Below, one piece after another: positions 37,412 to 47,087 of a DNA stretch of 64,000 bases; position 1 is the first letter of the stretch; each line of letters opens with the position of its first letter. Source of the stretch: Oscillospiraceae bacterium (lineage in GTDB: Bacteria; Bacillota; Clostridia; Oscillospirales; Oscillospiraceae). The position numbers were made by a program, and so were the translations under genes. The notes under the pieces were generated by a model. That model was given only the letters and a program-made list of their open reading frames with translations, searched no databases and was not told the DNA's origin. The DNA is taken from assembly GCA_024697625.1 (NCBI GenBank), contig JAILFJ010000028.1, forward strand, positions 1 to 64,000, written 5' to 3'.

Positions 37412-38611
37412 TCACTTCAGGAGAAACCGGGCTGCGCCGCGCTCCTCCAGTGTTTTCAAGGCCGTCTGCGGATCCCTGACCCGGGCCAGGAAGATCATGG
37501 CAGCAATGATATACGGCTTGAAGCTGGCCTCTTTATAGAGCGGGGTTCGATAGCGGTCGAACACGGAGGCTTCGACTTCTCCGTCTGCGCAGCTGACACC
37601 GCTGATGTCGGCGGGCAGGCAGTGCAGATACAGGGCGCTGCCCGCTCTGGTCGTCTTCATCAGTTCCTCTGTGCAGCACCAGTCCTTATGCTCGGCATTC
37701 TGGGCCAGCAGTTCCTTCTCCAGCGCCCTGATGCCGTCGGTATCGCCTTCGGAGTACAGCCTGCTGCGCTTTTCCATTGCAGCGAATGGCGCCCAGCTCT
37801 TGGGATACACCACATCGGCATTGCGGAAGGCGTCGGCCATGGAATTGGTCCTGCGGAAGCTGCCGCCGCTTTTTTCGGCATTGGCTCTGGCTACCGCTTC
37901 TGTTTCAGGCATCACCTCATATCCCTCCGGATGGGCAAGGACCACTTCCATGCCGAAACGGGTCATCAGCCCGATGACACCCTGCGGAACGGATAAGGGC
38001 TTGCCGTAGCTGGGTGAATAGGCCCAGGTCATGGCCACCTTCTTGCCTTTGAGCTTTTCAGCCCCGCCGAAGCTGTGAATGATGTGCAGCATATCCGCCA
38101 TACATTGGGTGGGATGATCGATATCGCACTGCAGGTTGACAAGCGTGGGTCTCTGTTCAAGGACGCCCTGTCGGTGCCCCTCGGCCACGGCATCTGCCAC
38201 GTCATGCATATACTTGTTGCCCTTGCCGATATACATGTCGTCACGGATGCCGATCACGTCGGCCATGAAGGAGATCATGTTGGCCGTCTCGCGCACGGTC
38301 TCACCGTGTGCGATCTGACTTTTGCCCTCGTCCAGGTCCTGAACCTCCAGTCCCAGAAGGTTGCAGGCCGAAGCGAAGGAGAAACGGGTGCGGGTGGAGT
38401 TGTCGCGGAAAATCGAGATGCCGAGACCGGAATCGAATATTCTGGCGGAGATATTGTTCTCGCGCAGGCAGCGCAGGGCATCCGCCACCGTAAAAACGGC
38501 CTCCAGTTCGTCATCGCTCTTCTCCCAGGTCAGGAAGAAATCGCTCTCGTACATTCCCCCGAAGTCCAGGCGATTGAGTCTGTCGATATAAGCCTGCATC
38601 TTTCGCTCCAT
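37412..38611 (-). CDS. ygeW: YgeW-type knotted carbamoyltransferase
   Basis: A 399-residue carbamoyltransferase. The carbamoyl-phosphate loop is DNSTRTRFS (about residue 70), followed by DIDHPTQCMADML and HCLPADISG near the C-terminus, with the acceptor domain in between. The length exceeds ordinary OTCases, as known for the YgeW family. It is cytoplasmic. In purine breakdown it likely splits or forms a ureido/carbamoyl compound, recovering carbamoyl phosphate. It is the last gene of the ssnA-ygfK-dpaL-ygeY-ygeW operon. Confidence 0.93.
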   Translation of the reverse strand: MERKMQAYIDRLNRLDFGGMYESDFFLTWEKSDDELEAVFTVADALRCLRENNISARIFDSGLGISIFRDNSTRTRFSFASACNLLGLEVQDLDEGKSQIAHGETVRETANMISFMADVIGIRDDMYIGKGNKYMHDVADAVAEGHRQGVLEQRPTLVNLQCDIDHPTQCMADMLHIIHSFGGAEKLKGKKVAMTWAYSPSYGKPLSVPQGVIGLMTRFGMEVVLAHPEGYEVMPETEAVARANAEKSGGSFRRTNSMADAFRNADVVYPKSWAPFAAMEKRSRLYSEGDTDGIRALEKELLAQNAEHKDWCCTEELMKTTRAGSALYLHCLPADISGVSCADGEVEASVFDRYRTPLYKEASFKPYIIAAMIFLARVRDPQTALKTLEERGAARFLLK

Positions 38612-38630
38612 GTTCTGATCCTCCTTGTGA

Positions 38631-40010
38631 TTACTGGATGTTGTTGTCCGTCTTGCCGGCCCGGAACTGCGTCACGTCGCCGGTCTGTTCTTCTTCCGGA
38701 TACAGATGGACGGCAAGTGCATAGAGCGCCGCACAGGTCACCAGATCCTGCTTCCAGGTGATTTCGTTGGGAGCATGGGCCTGGCTCTCAGCGCCGGGGC
38801 CGAAGCCGACGCAGGGAATGCCGTAGCGCCCCTGGATGGCCACGCCGTTGGTGGAGAAGGTCCACTTGTCGGTCAGAGGGCGGCCCTTGCGGGTGCTCAT
38901 GGAGCTGGGCGCACCGATACGCTCCTCACCGAAGAGCGCCTTATGGGCATCCACCAGCGCTTTGACGTGCGCGGCGCTCTCTCGGTTGATCCAGGTTGGA
39001 AAATATGCCTCGGTCTCATAGACTTCGCCGGTCCAGGAAGGCCTGTCGTACATATACATGGACACCCGGACATCTTCGCCGTATTTCTTTACAGAGGGGA
39101 GATCACGGATCTCCTGCAGGCAGCTTTCCCAGGTTTCGCCGGCAGTCATACGGCGGTCGACGGAGATGGAGCACGAATCCGCAACCGCGCAGCGGCTCGG
39201 TGAGCTGAAGTAAATCTGAGAGACGGTACAGGTACCGCGCCCCAGAAACCGGGCATCCTCATAGTGTTCCGGATTGTATCTGGGGTCGAGCATCCTGACC
39301 AGCCCTTTGACAGCAGTGCTCTCATCACAGCCATTGTTATTCAGGGCGCGAATATCCTGCAGAATATCTGCCATTTTATAGATCGCGTTGTCGCCGCGCT
39401 CCGGTGCGCTGCCGTGGCACGAGATGCCCTTCACATCCACACGGATCTCCATGCGGCCGCGTTGTCCGCGGTATATGCCTCCGTCCGTGGGTTCGGTCGA
39501 GATCACAAACTCCGGGCGGATCCCGTCCCGGTTTACGATATACTGCCAGCACATGCCGTCGCAGTCTTCTTCCTGCACAGAGCCCACAACCATGATCCTG
39601 CAGCCGTCCGGAATGAGGTTCAGATCCTTCATGATTCTGGCTCCGTAAACCGCGCTGGCCATTCCGCCTTCCTGGTCCGAAGCGCCGCGGCCGTAGATGA
39701 TCTCTTCCGTTTCATAGCCCTCGAAGGGATCCGCCGTCCAGTTCTCCCGATTTCCGACACCTACCGTGTCGATGTGCGAGTCGATCGCGATGATTCGGTC
39801 GCCCTCTCCCATCCAGCCGATCACGTTGCCCAGGCCATCCACTTCCACCCGGTCGAAGCCCAGTTTCTCCATTTCCGCCCGGATGCAGGCTGCGACTTCC
39901 TTCTCTTCGCAGCTCTCGCTGGGATGAGAAATCATCGCCCGGAGGAAACGGCACATGTCCGCCTGATAGCCCTCCGCAGCTTTCTTGATTGCTTCGCAAT
40001 TCAGTGCCAT
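38631..40010 (-). CDS. ygeY: YgeY-type M20 metallohydrolase
   Basis: A 459-residue M20/ArgE-like zinc peptidase. Marks are [13 protein letters not shown] (zinc His and Asp), [15 protein letters not shown] (zinc Asp, catalytic Glu-like region), [13 protein letters not shown] (zinc Glu-Glu) and QAHAPNEIT near the end. It should hydrolyse an N-acyl or ureido bond. The start was set seven bases after AAGGAG, two codons inside the longer frame. It lies 18 bases before dpaL in transcription order. Confidence 0.92.
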   Translation of the reverse strand: MALNCEAIKKAAEGYQADMCRFLRAMISHPSESCEEKEVAACIRAEMEKLGFDRVEVDGLGNVIGWMGEGDRIIAIDSHIDTVGVGNRENWTADPFEGYETEEIIYGRGASDQEGGMASAVYGARIMKDLNLIPDGCRIMVVGSVQEEDCDGMCWQYIVNRDGIRPEFVISTEPTDGGIYRGQRGRMEIRVDVKGISCHGSAPERGDNAIYKMADILQDIRALNNNGCDESTAVKGLVRMLDPRYNPEHYEDARFLGRGTCTVSQIYFSSPSRCAVADSCSISVDRRMTAGETWESCLQEIRDLPSVKKYGEDVRVSMYMYDRPSWTGEVYETEAYFPTWINRESAAHVKALVDAHKALFGEERIGAPSSMSTRKGRPLTDKWTFSTNGVAIQGRYGIPCVGFGPGAESQAHAPNEITWKQDLVTCAALYALAVHLYPEEEQTGDVTQFRAGKTDNNIQ

Positions 40011-40028
40011 GTCCATTCTCCTTGTGTT

Positions 40029-41246
40029 TCAGTATTCAGCCGTCGGATACTCCCCGCCCCAGACGATCTTTCTGTACTGTTCGGGATCGGTATCTCCCTC
40101 TGTGGAGAACAGCAGCACGCTGCTGCTCTCATTCAGCTCCAGTGCCTCTTTCAGTGCGGCATAGAACGGGTCTCTCATCAGAGCATCAACAACTCCCATG
40201 CCTACAGCGCCGGATTCGCCGCTCGTTACGGTCGGGTCGCCTCTGAGCGGAGCGGCGAGCATCCGCATTCCCCTGGCGCTTACCCAGTCCGGGCAGGCCA
40301 GAAAAGCGTCCGCATGGTTGCGCAGAATATCCCAGCCGATGGTGTTCGGTTCGCCGCAGGCAAGTCCGGCCATAATCGTACGCAGGTCGCCGCCTACGGT
40401 TGCAGGAATTCCGTCCTTCCTGCATGCGCCTTTGTAGAGACAGGCCGCAGATTCCGCTTCCATGATAATGAACTTTGGCGGCTTCTCAGGAAAGATGTTT
40501 GCATAGTAACCGACGACCGCAGCAGCAAGACTTCCGACACCGGCCTGAACAAACACATGGGTCGGACATTCTGTCCCCGTCTCCCGGAGCTGTTCGGCAG
40601 CCTCCTGGGCCATGCTGCCGTACCCCTGCATAATCCAGGCGGGGATGGTCTCATAACCGTCCCAAGCTGTATCCTGGATGATGACGCCGTGTTCGGTCTC
40701 TTCCGCTTCCCTCGCCGCGAGACGGACGCAGTCATCATAATTCAGCTCTTCGATGCTGACCTTTGCCCCTTCTCTGGCGATGTTGTCAAAACGCATCCTT
40801 GCGCTGCCTTTCGGCATATGAACCACCGCTTTCTGTCCCAGGCGATTTGCAGCCCAGGCCACGCCGCGTCCGTGGTTTCCGTCCGTGGCGGTAAAAAAGG
40901 TCGCCTGCCCGAAATCCTTTCGAAACTGCTCTCCCGTCAGATAGGCATAGTCCACATCTTTCAGTTCCTTTCCCATCTCCCGGGCAATGTAGCGGGCCAT
41001 TGCAAAGGAACCGCCCAGTACCTTGAACGCATTCAGTCCGAAGCGGTAGCTCTCATCCTTGACAAAAAGCCGGTGCAGACCCAGATGTCCTGCCAGTGCA
41101 TCCAGACTGGCCAGCGGTGTTACCGAGTACTGTGGAAAACTTCTGTGAAATGCTCTGGCCTCTGTGACGTTCTCCCGGGACATGATCGGCAGGTTTCTGT
41201 CCTCACTCTTCGGCATCTCGTTCAGAGTCCATTTGATACGCGCCAT
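40029..41246 (-). CDS. dpaL: Diaminopropionate ammonia-lyase
   Basis: A 405-residue PLP enzyme (YgeX). The catalytic Lys lies in FGLNAFKVLGGSFAM, the phosphate-binding part in TATDGNHGRGVAWAAN, and QAGVGSLAAAVVGYY is the glycine loop. It turns 2,3-diaminopropionate into pyruvate and two ammonia. Within this operon it is the last catabolic step giving pyruvate, which supports a purine to diureidopropionate/diaminopropionate route. Confidence 0.95.
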   Translation of the reverse strand: MARIKWTLNEMPKSEDRNLPIMSRENVTEARAFHRSFPQYSVTPLASLDALAGHLGLHRLFVKDESYRFGLNAFKVLGGSFAMARYIAREMGKELKDVDYAYLTGEQFRKDFGQATFFTATDGNHGRGVAWAANRLGQKAVVHMPKGSARMRFDNIAREGAKVSIEELNYDDCVRLAAREAEETEHGVIIQDTAWDGYETIPAWIMQGYGSMAQEAAEQLRETGTECPTHVFVQAGVGSLAAAVVGYYANIFPEKPPKFIIMEAESAACLYKGACRKDGIPATVGGDLRTIMAGLACGEPNTIGWDILRNHADAFLACPDWVSARGMRMLAAPLRGDPTVTSGESGAVGMGVVDALMRDPFYAALKEALELNESSSVLLFSTEGDTDPEQYRKIVWGGEYPTAEY

Positions 41247-41268
41247 GGCAGTCTCCTTTCTTAATGAT

Positions 41269-42939
41269 TCAGCGATACAGCAGCCAGGGATACCGCTCTC
41301 TTACCGCAGTCATGACACCGGCGATCTCTTCCGTGAAATCACCATTCTCCACCTTTCCTTCCCTGCACGCTCCTTCCCATCGGAGCAGGAAGCGTCCGCT
41401 GTCCCACAGATAGCAGAAACCGGCGTTTTTGCTGTTTCTCAGTTCCTCCGCGCTGCTGAAAACGGTAAGTTTCTCGAGATACGGTGCGGTTTTTTCTGCG
41501 CAGAAGCTGGCGCAGTTTCCGCATTCGTTGCACATTCCGTCAATGTGCAGCAGCTGTTTCCCTCGCTCTGTCCGTATCACAGTGTTTGCCCGGTTCGGGC
41601 AGACCGAGGCACAGTTTCCGCAGACCGTACGGCAGTTCAGATGCCCGTACGGGTTCTCCGGTCTTGCAGGTCTGCGTACGGCAGAACTGCTTCTGGCTCT
41701 GCTGGAGAGGCTTTCCGAAAGTCCGTCCGGCTTCAGCGGACCGCTGTTTTCTGTACCTTCGAGCGCTTCCGCCATGGCTTTCAGCTTTCCGTATCCGCCC
41801 GGTTTCAGCAGCTCGGTGCAGACGGTGATCGGGAAGAACCCCGCCCGGCGCAGCACTGCAATGTTTTTTGCGTTTGCGCCGCCGCAGTACGAAATGGGCA
41901 GATCCCCGTTGAATTCGCGGCTGATGCGCTCGGCCACCTCAAGACTCAGCGGGAGCAGCGCCCGGCCGCTCATATACATATTCTCATCCGGCAGTTCCCC
42001 CTCGGCCGCCTTTACGGCAAAGGTGTTGGTCAGTTTCAGTCCGAAGTACAGTCCCAGCTCTCCGGCTTTATCCTGAATCCTGCGGAGCATCGGGATTGCA
42101 TCGGCATACTGAAGGTCGTGGTCAAAGGATTCTCTCTCGAACCGGATATAGGAAAACCCCAGGTCATTAAGGACCCGTCTGGCATAGTCATAACCGGCCA
42201 GCGTCGGGTTGCATTTCAGAAGCAGGTTCAGCTTCTTGTTTTCCAGAAGGTAAAGGGCAATTCTCTCGATCTCCGAAGGCGGACATCCGTGCATGGTCGA
42301 GACAGTCACGCTGCTGCAGATTGCCGGGGAGATTGCTTCCAGATCTTCCGCCGTGAAGTGACGGAACCCGTCGAGGCGTTGCGCCAGAACCTGCTTGCAG
42401 TGGCAGAATTCTTCCGTATGCGTGGCGTCCATCATATGATTCAGATAGTCGTCGATCTTCCTGCTTTGGATTCCTTCCAGATCATAGCCTACGCTCATAT
42501 TGAAGACAAATCCGTCCGCCCGGCCAAGTTCAAGTTCCTTTGCCAGCACATGCAGCATAAACCAGGCTTTGATATACTCTTCCTGCGCCTGCCGGACCGT
42601 CAGCTCCGTGGACCACTCGCAGTTATACCCCTCGTCCTCTGCCAGGATGCACGGCTTGGATACGGGAAGGTCCTCTCCGTCGATAACCTGGACCGTCTTC
42701 AGTTCAAACATCCTCGCTCCGCATAGATAGGCGGAGATCATGTTCTGTGCAAGCTGGGTATGCGGCCCCGCCGCCGGCCCGACTGCCGTCTCCAGCGTTC
42801 TCCCCATGTAGGGCTGCCCTGCGTCTTTCGGCGCCCGGTAAAAGTCTCTGCAGCCGAAAATGCTGTTTTCGGTCTTCAGTTCTCCAAAAACCCAGTCGAG
42901 AAGTGTCTCAAACGGGATGGGATGCATTCTGTCGCTCAT
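41269..42939 (-). CDS. ygfK: YgfK-like reductase, short form
   Basis: A 556-residue protein, about half the length of E. coli YgfK (about 1030). The N-terminal 400 residues are the flavin-type (dihydropyrimidine-dehydrogenase-like) barrel, with PYMGRTLETAVGPAAGPHTQ, TMHGCPPSEIERIALYL, LLKCNPTLAGYD and ISYCGGANAKN. After a Ser/Arg linker come two 4Fe-4S sites: CRTVCGNCASVCPN and CNECGNCASFCAEK. The central NAD(P)/FAD domain of the long form is absent. It should reduce a purine-ring intermediate; the missing domain may be supplied by 53586-55880. GGAAAGGA sits before the ATG. Confidence 0.88.
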   Translation of the reverse strand: MSDRMHPIPFETLLDWVFGELKTENSIFGCRDFYRAPKDAGQPYMGRTLETAVGPAAGPHTQLAQNMISAYLCGARMFELKTVQVIDGEDLPVSKPCILAEDEGYNCEWSTELTVRQAQEEYIKAWFMLHVLAKELELGRADGFVFNMSVGYDLEGIQSRKIDDYLNHMMDATHTEEFCHCKQVLAQRLDGFRHFTAEDLEAISPAICSSVTVSTMHGCPPSEIERIALYLLENKKLNLLLKCNPTLAGYDYARRVLNDLGFSYIRFERESFDHDLQYADAIPMLRRIQDKAGELGLYFGLKLTNTFAVKAAEGELPDENMYMSGRALLPLSLEVAERISREFNGDLPISYCGGANAKNIAVLRRAGFFPITVCTELLKPGGYGKLKAMAEALEGTENSGPLKPDGLSESLSSRARSSSAVRRPARPENPYGHLNCRTVCGNCASVCPNRANTVIRTERGKQLLHIDGMCNECGNCASFCAEKTAPYLEKLTVFSSAEELRNSKNAGFCYLWDSGRFLLRWEGACREGKVENGDFTEEIAGVMTAVRERYPWLLYR

Positions 42940-42993
42940 GGCTGTTCCTTTCCGCCCCGGCATCGAAGCTTTTTTCAGGTTTCTTTTTATCTC

Positions 42994-44334
42994 TCAGTAA
43001 TCCCGATGATTCAGCACTCCCCAGAGTTTTCTGCTCTGTTCCAGCGTCCAGGCGTTGAGTCTCTCCTCATCGATGTCTGCGAAAACCCTGTCTTTGTACA
43101 GAACTCTCCCGTTGATGATGGTGGTCCGGCAGTTCTTTCCCATCATTCCGAACAGAATATGTCCGTCTGCATTCTCTTCCGAGAAGGGGGTAAAGACCGG
43201 ATAGTCCATCACAATCACGTCGGCGGCGGCTCCCGGTCTGAGTACGCCGAGCGGCTTCCTGAAATACCTTGCAGCAATCCGGGCGTTATTTTCAAACAGC
43301 ATGGTCATCGCCTCGGCCCACCCGACGTTGGGCATGGCTGCGTTGTGTCGCTGGATGAGCAGAAACACCTTCAGGCTCTCCAGCATATCGTGGGTGTAGG
43401 CATCGGTACCGAGGCCTACCGTAATTCCTTTTTTCATCATCTGCAGGACCGGCGCACAGCCGACTGCATTACCCATGTTGGATTCCGGGTTGTTGACCGT
43501 CATGGTACCCGTTTCGCGGATGATCTCCATCTCCGCCGGGCTGATGTGTATGCAGTGGCCCAGGAGGGTTTTTTCACCCAGAATTCCGTTGTAGAGAAGC
43601 CGGTTCAGAGGGCGGCAGCCATACTGATGCAGGCTGTCATAGACGTCGTTCATGCCCTCTGCGACATGAATGTGAAAGCCGGTCATGCCGTCGTTGGCCG
43701 CGACCATTTTTTCAAAGGTCCGGTCCGAGATCGTAAAAAGCGCATGCCCTCCGAACATGGCCCTGACCATGTCGTCGTCTTCCTCTTTGCACCAGCGGGC
43801 AAATTCGGCATTCTCCCGGATGCTCTCATCACATTTCTGCTCTCCGTCCCGCTCCGAAACCTCATAGCACAGGCAGACCCGCATCCCCAGCTCCCTCGCG
43901 GCGTCACGGATGACAAACAGTGAGCCCGGGATCTGGCAGAAGGAAGCATGGTGGTCAAAGATCGTGGTGACGCCGTTGCGAATACAGTCCAGGAGGGTGG
44001 CATAGGCACTGGCTTTCGTCCCGTCCAGCGTCAGGTGTCGGTCAATATTCCACCAGGTTCCTTCCAGAATCTCCAGAAAGTTTTTCGGATTGTTTCCCTC
44101 GATCGCCAGCCCTCGGGCCAGTCCCGAATAGATATGGGTATGGGCATTGATGAGCCCCGGCATGATGACACCGCCCTGTGCGTCGATCCACTCAGCCTCC
44201 GTATACCGGCTGCGGAGTTCCCGGCAGTCTCCCACAGCAAGGATCTCTTCCCCGTCGATAACAACCGCGCCGTCCGCATAGTAGGGATGCTCTCTGTCCC
44301 TGGTCAGGACTCTTCCGTTTCCGATCAGCAGCAT
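42994..44334 (-). CDS. ssnA: SsnA-type amidohydrolase
   Basis: A 446-residue amidohydrolase like chlorohydrolases. It has GGVIMPGLINAHTHIYSGLA (metal HxH), FHIHVAEGMNDVYD, LLGHCIHISPAEM and GLGTDAYTHDMLE (catalytic metal residues). Start chosen at ATG with GAGAGGTGA upstream. It is the first gene of the minus-strand operon, with its promoter at 44424-44452. In the purine route it likely opens a ring or removes ammonia. Confidence 0.93.
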   Translation of the reverse strand: MLLIGNGRVLTRDREHPYYADGAVVIDGEEILAVGDCRELRSRYTEAEWIDAQGGVIMPGLINAHTHIYSGLARGLAIEGNNPKNFLEILEGTWWNIDRHLTLDGTKASAYATLLDCIRNGVTTIFDHHASFCQIPGSLFVIRDAARELGMRVCLCYEVSERDGEQKCDESIRENAEFARWCKEEDDDMVRAMFGGHALFTISDRTFEKMVAANDGMTGFHIHVAEGMNDVYDSLHQYGCRPLNRLLYNGILGEKTLLGHCIHISPAEMEIIRETGTMTVNNPESNMGNAVGCAPVLQMMKKGITVGLGTDAYTHDMLESLKVFLLIQRHNAAMPNVGWAEAMTMLFENNARIAARYFRKPLGVLRPGAAADVIVMDYPVFTPFSEENADGHILFGMMGKNCRTTIINGRVLYKDRVFADIDEERLNAWTLEQSRKLWGVLNHRDY

Positions 44335-44423
44335 GCAATCACCTCTCAAACATGGGTTCTGAATACGGAATGCTCTCGCTTCACGCTGGTTGAGAGCTTA
44401 ATCAAGGATACCGTGATGTTAAT

Positions 44424-44452
44424 ATTATACTATTCTTCTGTTCTTCTGCCAA
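44424..44452 (-). promoter_or_regulatory. Promoter of the ssnA-ygfK-dpaL-ygeY-ygeW operon
   Basis: On minus, TTGGCA (44447-44452) and a perfect TATAAT (44424-44429) stand 17 bases apart. The leader to ssnA is about 85 bases and holds a short stem (GCTCTC, GAGAGC) around 44375-44400, possibly regulatory. Confidence 0.75.
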
Positions 44453-44567
44453 GGTTTCCGTAATGTTTTTTCTCAGCTCTGAAATCTTTTTCTGTTCGCC
44501 CGCCCACAGGTTTTCCGTCCTTTGGTTTTCACCCGTCGTCCTGTATCGCACAGACTGCTGCCCGGGC

Positions 44568-44596
44568 TTGACTTTGACCGTTTTCGGTACTATTAT
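44568..44596 (+). promoter_or_regulatory. Promoter of the GTPase-radical SAM pair
   Basis: TTGACT (44568-44573) and TATTAT (44591-44596) with a 17-base gap on plus, about 70 bases before the GTPase start. With the divergent ssnA promoter it makes a shared control region of 340 bases that contains no other gene. Confidence 0.65.
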
Positions 44597-44675
44597 TCTG
44601 GCACAGGGAGCATGGCCGGATGTTTTCACATGGCATTCCCGCTCCGTTCGCAGTATTCTTTCAGGAGGCAGAACC

Positions 44676-45755
44676 ATGCACAGATTTGCGGTTTTCAGCG
44701 GTTTTCTCGGATCTGGAAAGACAACCGCAATGATCGCTCTGACGCAGTATTATACCCGGCATTTTGCGAAAGCTGCCATGATCTCCAACGATCTCGGCAC
44801 GGGAGTGATGCTGGCAGATTACAAATACGCCTGTCTGAGCGGATGCAATGCCCGGCAGATCACCGATGAGTGCATCTGCTTCTGTCATGATGTGCTGACG
44901 GAGCGCCTTGACAGCCTCTATGCCGACGGATGCGAGCTTGTCATCTCCGACATTCCCGCCTTCGGCGTGGGGGCGCTGGAGCATGTCTATCACGGTCTGA
45001 CGGAGAATCATCCCGGACGGTATGATCTTGCCCCGTTTACGGTTCTGATCGAGCCGGAGAACCTCAGCCGCCTCCGGAGCGGCCAGGCCGGAGATATGGG
45101 GTATATTCTGGACGCTCAGCTCAGGGAAGCCGATCTGATTGTACTGAGCAAGTGTGACCTGATGGACCGCCTTGAGCGCGAAGCCGCCCTGGTCTGGCTT
45201 CGGCAGCGCTATCCCTGGACCCGGCAGCTCGCTGTCAGCGCCGAAACCGGTGAAGGGATGCATGCGCTTTCGCTCGCCCTGCGGGAAAAGCCGGCCTCTC
45301 TCCGCCACCCTGACATCGATTATGACGGGGACGGTCTTCAGCATGCCATGGCCAGCCTCTGTGAGTATTATCTCCAGTACCGCGCTGTAGTCTGCTGCAA
45401 CCGTTTTGACGGGAACGGATACCTGTCCGATCTTGCGGAAGGCATCCGGAATTCCGTTCTGGCCGCTGGAGGAGAGCTTCCGCATCTCAAGCTTCTGGCC
45501 TGGTCCGCGGATGGCGACTACGGCAAGGTGGATATTCTGGGCACGCAGCGTCCTCTTGAGCAGCCGCGGCTCTTCACCCGTCCCTGCGAGGATCTCGCGG
45601 TGATCCTCAACAGCAGCGCCGTCTGTCCGGATCGCCGGTTCGACCGTCTCATCAGTGAGTCCATAGAAAAGATATCCGACCGCTGGCAGCTGGAGCTGAC
45701 CTGTTTCAGGAAAGACCACTTCGGTCTGGGAGGGCCTGATGGAGACAGTGATTAG
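44676..45755 (+). CDS. CobW/UreG-like P-loop GTPase of the Mop maturation set
   Basis: A 359-residue P-loop protein. It begins FAVFSGFLGSGKTTAM (P-loop at 11-17). A Cys-rich loop YACLSGCNARQITDECICFC follows, then ELVISDIPAFGVG (Walker B) and IVLSKCDLMDRLE (NKxD-like, base specificity). Metal-chaperone GTPases of this type load metals or selenium cofactors. AGGAGG precedes the ATG. Its last 17 bases overlap the radical SAM gene, so the two are made together. Confidence 0.82.
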   Translation: MHRFAVFSGFLGSGKTTAMIALTQYYTRHFAKAAMISNDLGTGVMLADYKYACLSGCNARQITDECICFCHDVLTERLDSLYADGCELVISDIPAFGVGALEHVYHGLTENHPGRYDLAPFTVLIEPENLSRLRSGQAGDMGYILDAQLREADLIVLSKCDLMDRLEREAALVWLRQRYPWTRQLAVSAETGEGMHALSLALREKPASLRHPDIDYDGDGLQHAMASLCEYYLQYRAVVCCNRFDGNGYLSDLAEGIRNSVLAAGGELPHLKLLAWSADGDYGKVDILGTQRPLEQPRLFTRPCEDLAVILNSSAVCPDRRFDRLISESIEKISDRWQLELTCFRKDHFGLGGPDGDSD

Positions 45756-47055
45756 GCATACGCGCTCGGTTTGTCCTGTCTGCCTTCGGAATCTCCCCGC
45801 CTGCCTGACGAAAAGCGATGACGGGCAGGTTCTGCTGAATAAAACCTGTCCTGAGCACGGTTCCTTCCGTGTGCCGGTATGGCAGGGCATGGTGGACTGG
45901 GATCAATGGCTGCTGGAAACACCGCCGCTCTCCGCCGCCAAGGGGCTCTGCTGCCCCGAGAGCTGCGGGCTCTGTTCCGAACACGAGAGCGGAAGCTGCT
46001 GTGTTCTTCTGGAAGTCACCGCTCGCTGTAATCTGCGATGCCGCTTCTGCTTTGCCCGCGGAGGAGAGCGTACCGATATTCCCGACCCGGATCTCGGCGA
46101 GCTGAAGCGTTCCATCCGGGACATCGTGCAGCAATGCGGTCAGCCGCTGCTGCAGCTCTCCGGGGGAGAGCCCACACTGCGGGACGATCTCGATGAGCTT
46201 GTACGCTTCGCCCGGGAAGCGGGCTGCAGCTACGTCCAGCTCAACACCAACGGAATCCGTCTCGCGCAGGAGCCGAAGTATGCCGAAAGACTCGCAGAGG
46301 CAGGGCTGGATATCGTATTTCTGCAGTTTGACGGTACCCGTGACGAGGTCTATGAGACGCTGCGCGGAGCGGCGCTGCTGGAGACAAAAACAGAAGCGAT
46401 TCGCATCTGCGGTGCGCTTGGAATCGGCGTCACCCTGGTCCCTACCGTTGTCCCGGGAGTCAATGACAGCGATCTTGGTGACCTGGTCGCCCTGGCCTGC
46501 AGGATGGCTCCTGCTGTCCGCGGGATTCACTTTCAGCCCGTTTCATACTTTGGCCGCTACCCGTCGAAGCCTGAGGACACTGCACGCTATACCCTTGACC
46601 GGCTGATGGCGGATCTCAGCGCGCAGGCCGGGATTCCCCTCTCCAGCTTTATGCCCTCCCGCTGCGACCATCCCCTCTGCGGATTTCACTCGGTCTTCCT
46701 CCCTGAGCCCTCAGGCCGTCTCCGTCCTCTGAGCTCCATCAGCCACTCTTCCCACAGCCGCGGCAGTGCCCGGGATAACCGGGAATATGTTGCAAGACAC
46801 TGGCGCCGCGCCCCGGCGGAGTCAGCGCCTGTAAGCAATGCCTCTGCCGGTCTCTCCTCCGAAGTGCTCTCTGACGAGATGGACTTCGACACCTTTCTTT
46901 ACCGGCTGCGGCACGAAAGTCTGACACTTTCCGCCATGGCATTTCAGGATGCCATGAATCTTAACATAGAGCGTCTCCATCGCTGCAGCCTTCATGTGTA
47001 CGATCACGGAAAGGTCAGGCCTTTCTGTGCAAAATATCTCAGCCCGTTCGAATAG
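45739..47055 (+). CDS. trsS: Radical SAM protein of the TrsS type
   Basis: A 438-residue radical SAM enzyme. The N-terminus has CPVCLRNLPAC and CPEHGSF, and a further Cys-rich stretch CCPESCGLCSEHESGSCC before the SAM cluster CNLRCRFC (Cys 97, 101, 104). SGGEPTLRDD and LNTNGIRLA are the SAM-binding marks. The C-terminal third has a PSRCDHPLCGFH cluster and RPFCAKYL. Members near molybdenum hydroxylases sometimes carry selenocysteine; here I see cysteines only. It is probably a maturase for the neighbouring aldehyde oxidoreductase system; the exact reaction is not known. Confidence 0.85.
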   Translation: METVIRHTRSVCPVCLRNLPACLTKSDDGQVLLNKTCPEHGSFRVPVWQGMVDWDQWLLETPPLSAAKGLCCPESCGLCSEHESGSCCVLLEVTARCNLRCRFCFARGGERTDIPDPDLGELKRSIRDIVQQCGQPLLQLSGGEPTLRDDLDELVRFAREAGCSYVQLNTNGIRLAQEPKYAERLAEAGLDIVFLQFDGTRDEVYETLRGAALLETKTEAIRICGALGIGVTLVPTVVPGVNDSDLGDLVALACRMAPAVRGIHFQPVSYFGRYPSKPEDTARYTLDRLMADLSAQAGIPLSSFMPSRCDHPLCGFHSVFLPEPSGRLRPLSSISHSSHSRGSARDNREYVARHWRRAPAESAPVSNASAGLSSEVLSDEMDFDTFLYRLRHESLTLSAMAFQDAMNLNIERLHRCSLHVYDHGKVRPFCAKYLSPFE

Positions 47056-47073
47056 CTTCGTATCGAACGGGCT
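47041..47073. terminator. Convergent terminator between trsS and xdhC
   Basis: An 11-bp perfect stem (AGCCCGTTCGA at 47041-47051, TCGAACGGGCT at 47063-47073) with an 11-base loop. The left arm is part of the trsS coding end. TTGCTGTTTATTCTTT follows on plus. It likely ends both transcripts. Confidence 0.75.
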
Positions 47074-47087
47074 TTGCTGTTTATTCT

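Noticed and set aside
39264..42726. Long plus-strand open frames opposite ygeY, dpaL and ygfK
   Set aside because: Shadows of clear enzyme genes; the translations have no recognisable domains.
44335..44423. Possible molybdenum or purine riboswitch in the ssnA leader
   Set aside because: Only one short stem is seen and no conserved aptamer core can be recognised.
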